Made by a program: the position numbers and the translations under genes. From Sphagnum compactum (Eukaryota; Bryophyta; Sphagnopsida; Sphagnales): DNA of 64,000 nucleotides. Within the stretch, counting starts at the first letter, position 1. The number at the start of each line of letters is the position of its first letter. Below, piece after piece: positions 23,693 to 36,600 of the stretch. Below the pieces are notes generated by a model that was not told where the DNA came from, searched no databases, and was given only the letters and a program-made list of their open reading frames with translations. The stretch is from NCBI GenBank assembly GCA_965153455.1, contig OZ234496.1, positions 4,163,207 to 4,227,206 of the forward strand, given 5' to 3'.

Positions 23693-26600
23693 CTAAACAG
23701 GCAGTACTGCAAGTTCTGATGCTTGATTCTCATTGAGCACAACCATACATCTACGGAATGCTGCAGCTGCTTCGTCTCTTTCCTCTTTTCGGTCAAGAGC
23801 GTTCAGCACAAGTGCTTGTAAATAGTGACATTCCCCCTCCAAAGCATTGTCCTGCACAATCAGGGATCAATCACTCAGCAAGTGATACTCATAGATTGAA
23901 ATCAAGCAAGCTCCCTGCAATTCCCATGGTAAACAAGTGAGAGCCAAATACTCTTGAAGAAAATAACAGCTGAAGAATGCATTACAAAGTGGCAAATGCA
24001 AACACAGAACTTTGGAGACCCTTCAAATCAGAATCAAAATCAAGAACTGGTCCAAAGTTAAAACTATAACATTTTACCTCCAAAATTCCATACTCTACTG
24101 CAGCTTGATGTAGGGGTTCCAGCACTTCCTCTGGTTTTAGTTTCACTGCACAGTGGAAACTGTTGACCATCACCTTACAGACTTGGTAACCAGTGAAATG
24201 AAACTACATATACACACCCAACCGCTTAAGGAAAATATCAAGGTAAGTGATTTGGAGTAAACATTTTTCCTCTGAATGGAGCTAAAGCATTTGCTCAAGA
24301 CCAACCTGAGAAAGAGGGGTTGGAAAGATGGCAACGGGCAACAGCAAGATTCGTGCGTGCACAAAGCTCAAGACCACCATGGCCTAGAACAATGGGTAGG
24401 CACTGGTAGAGGAGGAGGAGAGCCCGGGCTGCATGGCCAACACCCAGGTCCAACCATAGCTCTGCTATTGTTACCATGGCAGTCACTTGCAGCAAATCCA
24501 AGCTGAATGACTGACAGAGAGTCAGACCAGCCAGTGCATAGGGAAGACCTGTCACTGCACTCCCTGCTCTCTGTACATCCACCAGAAGTAAATAATGATC
24601 AGATTTTTCATCACAGGGTCAACAATCTGTACCATTTCCCTGGCAGAAATTTCAAGCACACAATATAGCTATTGAATATGATTGCACATACCCAAGTGAA
24701 TAGAAATCCACGATAATAGTGTGGCAACAGGAACCAGGTTGCACATATGTCTAGTACAAAAAGCAAGAGCAGCCCACAGTTGGCTCTGCAGTACATGTTG
24801 ATTGAATGTTGGGCACACTACCAATTGCATTCAGAATTCTCAGCCACATCTACAATGTAATAAGTAGGAGAATTGCATGAGTTCCAGTATGAGTCTAAAG
24901 GAACAAACTAAATGCTTTGTTATTCATAAGGTGTACAACTCCTCTGACCAGTGCAGGGATGAATCTTGCAACAAATTGCAAAGGAACTGACCTTATGAAT
25001 ATCAGCTAAGAGCAAAAGAACCAGCCCAGTATTCAGCTGATTGTTGGCCTTGTAGCATGAGGAAAACAGTGCTCGTGCTGAAGTAGCTGCCTGCATTCCA
25101 TGCTCATGATGAAAATTCAAATCTTTCTCAAGAAATGTGGAGAAATTCTGCATAAGGCAGATAGAACTAGAGGATAAACAACCACCAAAGGAAAAAGTGA
25201 CAACCTCATCTAAGTGACCTGAAGCAAGGAAGCTGCGAGTATGGCGGAAAGCAGCCTCTGTTTTTAGTTCCATGTCTACCCCCAGTGCTGGAGAGGCAAG
25301 GGACGAGAGTTCCCAACAAGCCACCTGTGCAAGCTTAATTTTGCCTCTGAAAGATGCAACAACAGAAATAGCTCTGGAAAATAAGAGAAATGTATCTATG
25401 AGATTGCTGAGAAAAATCCACAAAAACACTTGAACGTAACCCATTCTGTCAGCTCCAGCAAAAACATAAAACTCTAAGAATGAGTTTGTGTCACATTTCT
25501 GGAAGCAACAGGAAGACTCAGTCATGATGCTGGCTAGCACCCAAAAACATAACTAATAAAAAATGTCAATAGTATCCTCATTCAAGCAGCAACAAAATGT
25601 AAGGGATTAAGCTGGAGAATTTGAGAGGAATACTAATGAAATCCACAGGTAGTGCAAGTAGACACAAAGAGAAGAATTTTCCATATCCAAAGAGTGTGTA
25701 GAACAGTGGAAAACACAAAGTTCAATGACAAAAGAGGCACATGGCTGAATCAAGACACTTACCTGTGTAGAGCTTGGTCATGGACAAGCTGAAGTTGCAC
25801 TGCTCGCACGCGAGATTTTGCCACCATAGAGAACTTCCTGCGTGCAAACTCTAGGGCAGCAAGTGCAGCTGCCATGTACAATCTGTCAGCAAAGAACTCA
25901 ACAGTGCCTCACTGACAATAGAATAAAAGAACAAACAAACATGAATGCCAGCAAAAGTTTGAAGCTGTAAGAGCTTGAGCACAAGAATGTCAGATATTGA
26001 AGTGACCTCCTAAAAACAGTCACTGCAATCAGCATATCTGGTCCTTGATATCAGTCCACTGGAACACAGCACCCTTAGTTTGCCTAAACTGCTGATAATC
26101 AAAGAACATGCACCTGAGTAGCCTTTGGAAGCTGCTAGATGCTGGGCAAGCTTTACATAAGAAAGTGACAAATCATCTGCACTGAAATCCTCACAGTACA
26201 CACATGTCAGACTTCACAAGAGGCTTGCTGTATGTCTCTGATAAAACACCATGAGGAAATGATGCAATGACTCTGATGGATATTGCTCCCTCCTGTCAAT
26301 CCATGTGTGCTAACACTTGTTAGCACATGCTGACCCAAAGACGAGGCTTGCAGTATCTAACTCAAAATAACATGAGAAGAATTACAGACTTGAAGATCAT
26401 CATACCTTGCAACATCTGCATAGCAAATTGCATGCACCAACGCACTCACTCTGACCATTGGAGCACTGTCACATCCAGTAATCAAACCCTTTAACACACC
26501 CACTTGGAAAAAGGTGCAGTAAATAGCAAAATGACATCCATGTTTTTTAAAATCCAGACTTAAAGTCAGATTTCCAGGAGGGATAGAATGGCAATAGAGA

Positions 26601-29600
26601 CAGGCAAAATGATTCACTTCTGTTCATAACTGTCAATTCATCACTCAAAACCTGAGTCAATAATCTTGGCATAGAAAAAGTCACTTCAAACTACAACCCA
26701 CCTGCCATAGAGCTCCCAAGAAGCAGCTCGAAGCAAGTGTGAGGTCCCTGCAAGCCTGAGAACTGAGTCAGGCAAGGGCCCTAGTCGCCCCCCCATGGTT
26801 GACCAGCCACCACCTCCAGTCATACCTCCTGACATACTAAGTGGCTGTGCTGGGAATGAGGCTGAGGTGTTGCCAGTCTGTCGTTGCTGATTGATTGTGG
26901 CAACGTTGCCTGACCCACCTGTTTGGAGTGACAAGGAGTTGCTGACCGTATCACTGAGGAGGTAGGGACTTAACCTAAGAGCCTGTAAAGCCACAAAGCC
27001 CCTGTACATTCAGTGATAGGCCATAGCAAGATTAGAGGACCAAGCAGGTGGGAAGGCATCAGTAGACCCTTCTAGAAAACCCTTCAACAGAACTCACCTG
27101 CAATGTCCATCCAGCTTTCATCAGGGTAAAATAAGACATGTCGACAACTGACCATCTGATGATTGATGGTGATTGGCATGAGAAAGTTGTGATGGACTGG
27201 TTCAACCTCTTGACCTGGATCCCTGAAACTTGTGAATCTAGAAAAAAGTCAATCAGAAAAGCACATGAGGACAGAGAAATATTCTTACTTTGCAAACTTC
27301 CACTGGTGAAGTACCTTGTCGTCCAGCACTTTTTAGGCCCCCAAAACTAGGTGATTTGCGAACATGCTACATTTGCACAACCCATCCTTTAACCAATCGC
27401 CACAAACATCATGATAACATCATTGATTAGGAAATAAGAATTTGTCCATGGGAGACAAGAATGCCCTGTATCTATGGACACTCTGAAGTACATGATACAC
27501 CTGCTCTACAAAAAAAAGGCCTAATGTATATCTGGGCTGGGAAATTCAATGACCTGCAAATCAAATTTGGCCAGTGCAAGGCGACTGAATGCAACCAGAT
27601 GTGGTAGCTTGAGCTCCAGTGCTCGTTGCAGGCAGCGCCTGAGCAAAAGTAGAAGTTGCTGTTGCATACCAAGTGAAGGCTGATTCCCAAAATCTAACCC
27701 TGCAATGCAAGGCCAAGTCAGGTTCCCACGAGTTACTCATTTGATAATGCATCTCTGCAGTCCTGAAGGGTTGCAGATTCCAAATTTGATTTTTCATCAG
27801 CTTGTAGCAATGGGGGGGATCTGTTCAAGAGATACCAAGTTAATGTATGCTTTATGGACAAACATGGCAGTTGCCAGCACATGCAGGTGTCCAGTTTACA
27901 CATTCATCTTACTTGTGGAGGGTTTCCATATATACATACCTATGAAATTGCAGAGACGAAAGCCAAAACTATTCCACTTTCCTAGAATGCTGGTTGTTGA
28001 TTATTGAATGGAGGTAGATGCAGGGCACTAAGACAGTTGGTGAACCATATACACACATATACACACAGCACCCCTTCAGAAAATGATCAAAAATGCGCAA
28101 TCACCTGGAAGTGTAACTGTTTCCCCACAGCTGTTTTTAGGACTGGAGTCAGCCACAGCTCCCACTTCAGATAGCAGATGACACAATGCCGCCAAAGCAT
28201 GTACAAGGCATGAATCATCATTGTTCTGCAAGGTCTCTTTGAGATTAGACAAAAAAAATAGCCCACTTCATGGATAGTCCTCATCTTCGTTGAAAGTATG
28301 TTCTACTAAGACCAAGCCAGATTCACAATTGAAATCAAGTTCTCAATTGAATAACAAAGCAGGATATGAGAGACACAGAGAGAGAGAGCTCTCTTGCAAC
28401 ATCCAAACAATGTACACTGCAGTTCAGATAGGAATATGATGGTTACCTGCTGTGCAATGCGAACAGCCTCATTCAAAGCCTGCACCCACTCGAAGGAAAA
28501 GCACTTGGATATCATCACAGAGCTCAATGCAAGAAAATTCATGTCAGCTTTCACATGAACAATGTTTCATTCTTTGTAGCAGAATGGAATCTGTGGTGTG
28601 AAGGCAAATCAGAGAGAGCACCTGCATGGCTTGATTCACATGACCAAAGTGAGCATGCATAGACCCAAGACTGAGAAGGCCTGCTTGGAATCTGCCAACA
28701 CTTGCATCTGAAGATGCACCAGCACTACTCATACCACCCTTTCCTGCACTGAACATCAAGTTTCTCACATGAATGGGAAAACAAAGTTCTTGAAAAGTGT
28801 GCAATCGACTCAAAATGCAGGTGAACATCCTACTCATGATACCCATGAAATTACAGAGAAAACTTCACAACAGCAATTTGGAGCTAATACAACAGAATGA
28901 GTATGGTCATAACATTATGAGTGCCTCTCATAACGTGTCAGACCATCACCTACATCATGAATAGCAGTAACAAGCTGCCAGGACATCCCAGAGCTCCCAA
29001 CAGTCACTGTAGGAAAGAATTTGAAAAGCCACACACAATCTTGGGCAAACCATTATACAAACATCTGGGTCCTGAGTTCTGTCACATTTCTGGAAGCAAC
29101 AGGAAGACTCAATCATGATGCTGGGTAGCACTCAAGAGACATTGCTACTCAATGAAGGTCCTGGTTATCAATGTAGCATCATTTTACTCAACTAACCTGA
29201 AATCAAAATAGCGGTGAAGGTTATCCATGGCTGTAAGATAGTCACCATGGTGCAGACAATTTAGGTACCGCAAGTAGTGTGTCTGCAAAACCGCACTTCT
29301 CACATTATAAAAGTCCTTGCTAATTTCTGTCTCTATTAACAGGACTTGGTTCCAATGCAATTGAACTCAAACATGTATACTCTCATTCCAGCCCAGTCTA
29401 TTCATTAAGTTTTCTGAAGACTCTTCCCTGCATTTCAACAGCCATGACCTCATCAACAAGGACACAGTGGAGGACTTGAGAACTAATAGGACTCACTGCA
29501 GGTACAGCAACAATTTCAATGTTCAGCTTGGGCAAGGCAATGAGTAGACATACCCGAGGCATATCAGGAGCAAGCTTCTCAAGGTGACACAAATTGGCAT

Positions 29601-31832
29601 CAAGCTCCATCATAGGCACTTGCCTCATTTCTCTGTACCAATATGGCATGTGAAAATGAGAAGACTGCATACCAAAAAGCAGAGAAGTAGAAGAAAGACA
29701 GAACTCAAAGACCAACTACAAACTCAGCAAATGATTCTATCTTATGGGTGACGGCAAAATATTCCGTGAGAGACTCGCCTACTTTTCAATAAGACCTGCT
29801 TGCTCCTTCAGGTAACCCTCCACTTGTCCAACTGTACGCAAGAAACTTGTCTTGGATGCATTCTCTCCTCTACTGGCCGCATCACCAAATGCAAAGGCAA
29901 AGCCCCCATCTCTGACACCACCACCCGCGGAGCGCCCAGGATCTGCGAGTTCATGTAGTTCATGTGTTGTATTCCCTACAACAGCACCAAATAAGCTACA
30001 GTGAAACAGAGGAACCTTGTGACTGAGAGAGAACTTTTTTGTGAAGTGAGCTATGATAATCCTTCCTATGAAAGTCATTACTCGCAGCATATAGATAAAA
30101 CAATCTGCAAACTGATAGGGGGCAAAGAGGTACTAACCAAAAATCCGACGTGTGGGATCTCTCCTACTCACACTACTGGGCAGTGCACTCAATTTGTGCT
30201 CTAAATTTGCACCTCCCCATTGCAGATTCTCATCTTCAAGACCATCCTCTCCTTCATCTTCTCTGTCAGACAGCTTTCCCACTGCTAATTCCTTATCACT
30301 AGGAATGCCCCGTGCAATGGTGAGAGCTGGCCGATGGTATGCATCCAGCTCAGTCACCAGCCTGCAAGTTCCCTAGCAAAATTATGGGAATATTGTCAAG
30401 ACAATGCACCTAGAATCTCCACACACATGATATACAATCAACACATTCATCTTCGACCTACCTCAAATGAGAGAAGGTTGAAAGAGAGAATGCAGCGGCG
30501 CAAAAATTGGCCAGGCAAGCTGTTCTGCTCCACTAGGAAATGTTCATCATGACCTTCACTGCCTTCAGGAGTTGGATGAAGCAGCTCTGCCACACCAGAA
30601 AATTTGAAAGGAATCAGACACCTGAGAGCTTTTCATGGAAAAAAAACAAAGGGTGCATTGCGGATGGAATGGAACAATGTGACATGTGATGAAGAATTTT
30701 TCATGTTGCACACTTCAATGCTCTTGCCTCTAATAGAGAAGAAGAACTGGAACAGCTCCTCAGGTGAAGACACCAGCAGTAGGTGGCTGCCAAGCTGCTC
30801 AACAAGCATACCACCAACATCTGGCATAGCTTCCCTGAGCTGCTGGCCCAGCTCCTCCAGTGTTGGCTCCAAATATCCATCACATGCCTGCAACACAAAA
30901 AAAAATTCCCAACCTCAACAAACCCTAAAACCCAACAAACCCTAAAAAGAATAATTAAAATTCTGAGTTTTTTGGCAACCATGAACACACTAAGATGACA
31001 AATTCTCCTGCAACAAAGTGAGTTTCCAACTCTACAACCATGAAGACCCCTATTTGTGTACTCAAACACACATCCTGGTACACGCTCTAAAGATCCTTTT
31101 GCAGCAGAATCAGCTTTCTCATCAGTAAAAGCTTCTGGCCTCTTGACAGACCTCAAAACCATGGAACTCCTCCAAAACTAGTCAGGAGAAAACATCTTAT
31201 TCCCAGTAGATGTTAAAAATCTGAAGAGAAATGATGAAACTATCTTGGCAACAGAATCAGCTTTCTCAATAAACCCTTAAACAACTGTAGACACTTTTTA
31301 ACCTCATTTCCAGACACATGCTTACAATCTGAAGAGCAAGAATGAAGCTCTCAAAGCAACAGACATAACGAAAGATCTCCATTTGGTCATAAACCCTAAA
31401 CCGGTGATGCTAGGAGTCAAAAACTCCATCCGCATTGTTTTTCTTGACAATCTCAAAGAGCTCGAATGCTATGAATAAAAAATTCCATTGGCATTGCATT
31501 GTTTGCGATCTCCAGGCCTAGAATGCCAGCGAGCGAAGAAAGAAAATGCTAGGGTTTATGAATGTTGGAACTAATTATATATCAGTTCGCGCTGCTTGAT
31601 TGTGGACATGAAAAAGACAAGCGCAAGCACAAGGGGAAAAAAAAAGAATCGAAGAGACCTTGGAGTGATCAAGGAGGAAGAGGGCGAGACGACGGCGCGC
31701 ATCAGCAGGAAGAGCACGAAAAGGAGGCGAAGCTGAAGCTGGAGATGCGTAAGCGTGGGTGAGCATGCATATCGCAAGCTTGTGCGGCGTCAAAACAAAA
31801 CCGCTACTATTTCCACCATTCCCTGCTGCCAT
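23693..31832 (-). CDS. APC5: APC5, anaphase-promoting complex subunit 5, 22 exons, 980 aa
   Basis: Exons in order: 31832-31659, 30887-30714, 30584-30462, 30372-30138, 29975-29783, 29632-29554, 29282-29197, 28748-28622, 28479-28447, 28225-28105, 27699-27554, 27366-27315, 27222-27098, 26982-26702, 26465-26406, 26181-26114, 25868-25763, 25373-25205, 25090-24992, 24570-24306, 24145-24078, 23851-23693. The frame stays open for 2943 nt. APC5 is a scaffold subunit of the APC/C ubiquitin ligase that drives mitotic exit. Visible signatures are FVLTPHKLAICML near the start, RRCILSFNLLSFE, the ANAPC5 core YLRYLNCLHHGDYLTAMDNL followed by YFDFSAGK, then TPR-like helices through SHLLRAASWELYG, ALGVDMELKTEAAFR, LGLPYAL-type text (TGLPYALAGLTLCQSF) and GHGGLELCAR. 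It is slightly longer than the Arabidopsis protein (about 916 aa), with a Gly/Ser-rich insert around residues 610-670. Exon 9 is only 33 nt. The exon 2 end and exon 3 start are the least certain junctions. Confidence 0.94.
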
Positions 31833-32345
31833 TGGTGACGTGCTCTCTCCCACCACAGCCAGCAGCACACCTTCTTTTGCACTACAAGTCCCGACAACCC
31901 AATGCCCATGGAAAAAAGAAAAACAAAGGCAAAGGCATGAAGAAGACCCAAGAGAGAAACGCACAATTAAAGAAGACACAGAGTGACAGAGAGACATCAA
32001 CAATTGAAGAAGACACAGAGAGAAACACACAAAGCTTGATAAACCCTAAAACCACGATTAGGGTTTTACTGGAAAGGGTAAAAGACGACTGTTAGACGGG
32101 TAATTAATTTTGCTGATAACCACCGATTCCGTCTTCTCACATTTCGGAATCGGAGAAAGACCAGTTTCGGGTTTTCGAGGGGGGTAATCAATAAATCCAG
32201 AATCAAAGAACCGGTGGTTCCGGTTGTTTCAAACCCTCTCAAGAACCAAAGGGTTTCACCAAAGAACGGGCCGTTTTCTGACGGTTATTTATCCCTTTGA
32301 ATTGTTTTGAGAACCGCAGTTGTATATCAGAACTGGGTACCAGAA
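31833..32345 (-). promoter_or_regulatory. Probable 5' UTR and promoter of APC5 with paired telo-boxes
   Basis: About 210-235 bases upstream of the ATG, AAACCCTAA (32041-32049) and its inverse TTAGGGTTT (32058-32066) face each other. Telo-boxes are known in plant promoters and leaders of cell-cycle and translation genes. Further copies lie in intron 1 (near 30920, 30937, 31391 and 31552). Short inverted repeats follow upstream, such as CCGATTCCG with CGGAATCGG near 32125-32152. The start of transcription is not visible. Confidence 0.5.
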
Positions 32346-32399
32346 TTTTATGTTTGAAAAGCTTTTGGAACTTAAATATTTAAAATAATCTTGAATTTT

Positions 32400-33050
32400 C
32401 AATTTGAAGTTGAGCTAAAAGTTATGATGAAAAGAAAAATTAAATTAAATTTCTCTAAGGATAATGGGTTTTGAAAATTTTAACTTTCAACTTTTCTTTT
32501 CATCATAATTTTTAGTCCATTGCCTAATATTGAAAATGCAAGATCATTTTAAATATTTTCGTTTCAAAAAAATTTCTATTGTATAAAAACATTTGATTTG
32601 AACAAAGTTTATATTTTATATTTTCTTGTCAAACATTTCAAAACTTGCACCTTCAAGGGAATTGATGTCCATGGCTATTTAGTCCCATTTTTTTAGGGGA
32701 GAGAATAATTTAGTCCTTTTTGCCCCTAAGGGAAAAGGCAACTTAATCTTTTTCTCCTTGAGGTTTGAAAATTTGATTTTGAACTTTTCTTTTTGTCATA
32801 ATTTTAAAATTATATCCTCAAATCAAAAATGCAAAATCATTTTAGATATCAATGTTTCAAAATATTTCCAATTGTACAAATAACATTTGATTTGGAAATT
32901 TTTAATCCCATGTGTTTTTTGGTCAAACATTCAAGAACTTGTTTTTTTGAAAAGTTGTTCCTTGAAATAATTTAACATTTTTTTCCATGAAGAAGTTTCT
33001 CCCCAAAGCAACTTAATCCCCTTCTCCATGGAGGAACCTGATTGCGCTAC
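32400..33050. repeat. Diverged tandem duplication, offset about 300 bp, with internal hairpin
   Basis: Segment 32460-32720 and segment 32760-33040 share ordered blocks: AACTTTTCTTT then CATAATTTT; AAAATGCAARATCATTTTA; ATTGTA then AACATTTGATTTG; GTCAAACATT and AACTTG; and CAACTTAATC before CTCC. Inside the first copy, 32416-32441 and 32489-32515 form an inverted repeat of about 26 bases with two mismatches. No coding content was seen. Confidence 0.6.
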
Positions 33051-33789
33051 ATTTTGTTTTCTCACCATGTAAATCTTTATTTCCTTGGGGCATCTAATTT
33101 GAAAAAATTATTCAACTTTTTTATAAAAAATTTATTCATTTTGTTATGGAAATTGTTTTTTGAAAAAAGGATCAAACACTGAACCCTTTGGTTGAAGGAG
33201 GAGATTTTAACCATTAGGTATATTTTTCTTTGGAAATATTTTGTAAAAATAATAATAAAATATTAATCATAATTTGAATACAATAAAAGAAACGAAAACA
33301 TTTTTCTTATTAAACATTGTCATGCAATTGCATCAAGAGCAATGATGCATTTTGTATTTAATTATTGCTTTCAACCACATGTTTTATTGAAATCAAGTTT
33401 ATTTTCAACTTTAAACTTTATCAAATGTAAAAACTTGCATCATTTTTTCCTTGTGATATTCACATTGGGTAAACAAAAAATATTCAAAGGTGTTTCAAAA
33501 AATAAAACATTTGTCACAACATTTTAAGAAAATGTTTTGCAATTTATGTCACATAAACAACTTCACTTTAGGTTTAACCTAGATGATATGTAAACTATTT
33601 AATTTTATGCTTAGTATAAATATCATGTAGATTATATCAAGCTTAAGCTTGAGTTGTCACATGGGTTAGACCTAACCCTAGGTCAAACTTAAATGTCATG
33701 TTGACTTTAGGTAGGTAAATAACATAGCTTAACCTCATTAATGATTTGTACACATAACTAAAGACAAACCTTTCACATCATCTTCATCA
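33051..33789. other. AT-rich intergenic DNA
   Basis: No gene-like feature was seen. Short repeated TTAACCTAGAT and CTAACCCTAGG-like words occur near 33570-33690. Confidence 0.4.
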
Positions 33790-35180
33790 AAGATGCCTTG
33801 CTAGAGGATGTTCGACATGTGGACCTTGTCCCTAAAATAAGTGATGTTAGGGTGACCTTTGGAATTCTAACTCGTTGTTTTTTGTAACATCCATCATATC
33901 TTTTACGATGCACACCTCCATCTTTCACTTTCATGGAGTTCCTTTTTTTTTTTTACTTCCTCTCTCTTTCAAATGTTTGGATGCCTTTCGGGTTTAGGAT
34001 CCTTTGATAGCCTAGAAGGACCTCTAATTCGTAAACAAACCTCCCTCCCAATAACTTTCAGTGGTGTTAGGTTCATATCGACATCCATCATCGTATTATC
34101 AACTTATTTAGGGAGTTGGGCCTTTGTCGCTTCAATCATAGCTACTAAGTTTATGGTTGATCAACATCCCTTCGTTTTTGAAACTTTAACATGAGTCGAC
34201 AACAACACATTTCCTTTCCAGCAATGCCTTAAGGCGGTATGTGATATTCTACCACCCCTAGTTTGTTCGTGTTTTCTTCCATTTGAACAATTCATTGAAC
34301 AACAAATGGTTCAATTTCTAGATTCCATCTCAGAGCATTTACACTATCATACCATTTCCAACATGTTCTCTGATGGAAAATCTAAGGCCCATTGTGCCAA
34401 AATTTTATCATATTTTGGCCCAGGGGTGGGCGTTTAGTTTATAGTTTGAATAATTTTCCCAAGCTTTCGATTATTTTTTCTAGTTTTTTTCCACAACACT
34501 TCGTACTTGACTTAGATTACCCCATCCTTTAATTGCAAGCATCCCTCAATGTGTGTGCACACATCCCATCGACCTTATGGGTATTCACATTTTATGTTGT
34601 GCTTATAGCAATGAATGCACTGGAACCCATGATGTAATTCATGACACCTTTGTCACCATTGTGCGAGATGCTGGCTTTCACATGAGACGAGAACAATTAC
34701 ATGCATTTCCTTCAACCACATTCAACTCCTTTTGTTGACGAGTTGACATTGTGTTTACCAAAGATGGGCATTTGCACCCTAGTCAATGTTGTCATTGTCA
34801 ACCCAATTTGAATGGATTTACTTCCCTGATTTTGCACAACTCAAAGATTTGTCACCTTTGATGCAGCTCAAAACAAAAAAAAAACTATCCAACCAACACC
34901 CCATTGATCAATTCCTCCCCTTAGTAATTGAGGTATTTGGTTGCTAACACATGCCAATATGTTTTTACACAATTACGCCAATGCCATTTGAAGGTTGAAG
35001 GGTCAGAAGGCCCTCATCTTTTTACCTTAGTCACTTTTTCTCGTCAAAAAGTTTCGATCACATTACAAAAGATGCAAATGTTCTCCATCTTAAGTTGGGC
35101 AGTAGTTGTAGGCTTAACTACTTCTCGACTTTCACCCCTTTAAAACACACCTCCCATCACCATGACCAATCTATTGCAAG
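33790..35180 (+). mobile_element. Decayed retroelement coding region, copy 2
   Basis: This is the plus-strand counterpart of the relic at 19790-21290. Shared blocks in order include TTAGAGGATGTTC, CCTTTGGAATTYTAAC, ATTTAGGGAGTTGGGCCTT, GAACAATTCATTGAACAAC, then a better preserved protein stretch: GIHILCCAYSNECTGTHDVI and IVRDAGFHMRREQLHAF (34580-34735), RVDIVFTKDG after one stop, and VTFSRQKVSITLQKMQMFSI near 35030-35110. It is broken by several stops and frame changes. The family call, the part C-terminal to the reverse transcriptase of a LINE-like element, rests on recognition and not on a search. Confidence 0.6.
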
Positions 35181-36600
35181 TCATCGATTTTTGACCTATA
35201 AATATGGTCAACCACAAGTGATCAATTATAGACATGGAGACATTTTCACATCCACTTTGAGCTAGCTAGATGTCTTATCACTTCTCCCTTTTTCTTAATT
35301 TTATTCTTTTGTACATGTTCCTATTCTATGTTGTGTTTTTTCTTAATAAAACTTTACGAGACTTTAAACTAAAAGACAATCATTGCATATTATACGCTAA
35401 TGAATGAACTTCAATAATAATGTATGAAATTTGTAATGTCACTTGCAACAATGTTTTCATAATGTACCATCTCTTGTTAACTCAACTTTCAAACTATTTT
35501 ACTCCTTTTGTTGGCCTTGCTTACCAAGGACATGGTATTTAGATTCATTATAGAGTATAATAGATTAATGGATTTTGGCCCCTAGGTAATAAGTCTATTT
35601 TTATATGAGGATTTTTGAAAGATGATCTTTTGGCTTGTGCTGAAACTTGAGATTAATTATAGAGTTATAATCAGTGTTTTTTTTTGGGCAAATTTTTGCA
35701 ACCTGGCGACCAAAAAAAGGGCTGGCGAATCCAACAAAGGGATTTTTGAGATTTGTAAAAAAATTATGATATAGCCACATTAGTGGTTATCCAGACCAAA
35801 ATTTAGTCAAATTTGGCTATAGACCAGATCTGAAGGTTTTTACCTTTTAACAATCCTTCACATTTTGGGCTACTTACTAGAACCCAATAGAGAAATCTGG
35901 CAATTTCTTTAAAGTTTTTTTGAAATCTAGCAACTAAAAAACCCAGAAGAAACACAATTTTAGCCACTTTGAAAAAAAAAAAGAGTACCCAATTGGCCAA
36001 GTTTAGCCAGGAAAAAAAGAACGCTGCAGTTAGGCTTCTTTCTTTCTTTTGGGTGCGCTTTGGGTGAGGGGTGCGGAGGGGAAACTGGTCACCACCCGTC
36101 ACCGTAGATGAGTGACCGCTGGTAGCCGGCTTCAACGGCACTTGAATCAATAAAATGCGAGCCTGATCTTTTTTGAACCGGCAATGACCAGTTACCATCG
36201 TTCTCAGTCGCGAAAACGCAGGAGAGTGCATTGTAGTGTCATGCGCTTTTGGCTTTTGCTGTGCGGCGAAAAACGCAACGAAAGGAGGGAATCGCTTGTT
36301 GTCGAGGACTTCCGTCAAGCAACAGAGCGGGTTTTCTTGTGCTCGTCAGGGAGCTTTAGGAGGGAGGAAGTAAACAAGCATTTTCCCCACTTGAAGCCGT
36401 TTTTTTTTCCAGAAAAGTTTTGCAAGTGTTTTTTTTCTTATCCGTTTGTATTCTGCTCCGCATGAGCTTCAATTGTATCGCTATCAGGAATCTGTGAGAA
36501 GGAGAACGACTAGGACTCTGACTAGGAGGAGTATTAGGAGCGAGATGGAGAATGGTTTTACTGCAAGGAAGTATTTTGAAGGTATCGAGAATTCGCATCT
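35181..36600. other. Intergenic DNA grading into the PPR gene promoter and leader
   Basis: 35.2-35.9 kb is AT-rich with no gene. From about 36.0 kb the DNA becomes richer in G+C and CpG and lies directly upstream of the PPR start codon, so 36.0-36.6 kb is probably promoter and 5' UTR. Open frames on both strands here (for example 35803-36318 minus) have no recognisable domain. Confidence 0.4.

Noticed and set aside
30701-31162. 153-codon minus-strand open frame over APC5 exon 2 and intron 1
   Set aside because: It lies in a different frame from the APC5 exon 2 protein, which has clear homology.
31575-32030. Longer upstream start for APC5 in the same frame
   Set aside because: The extended frame starts with a non-ATG codon and adds Cys/Ser/Leu text unlike APC5; MAAGNGG is immediately followed by the conserved FVLTPHKL.
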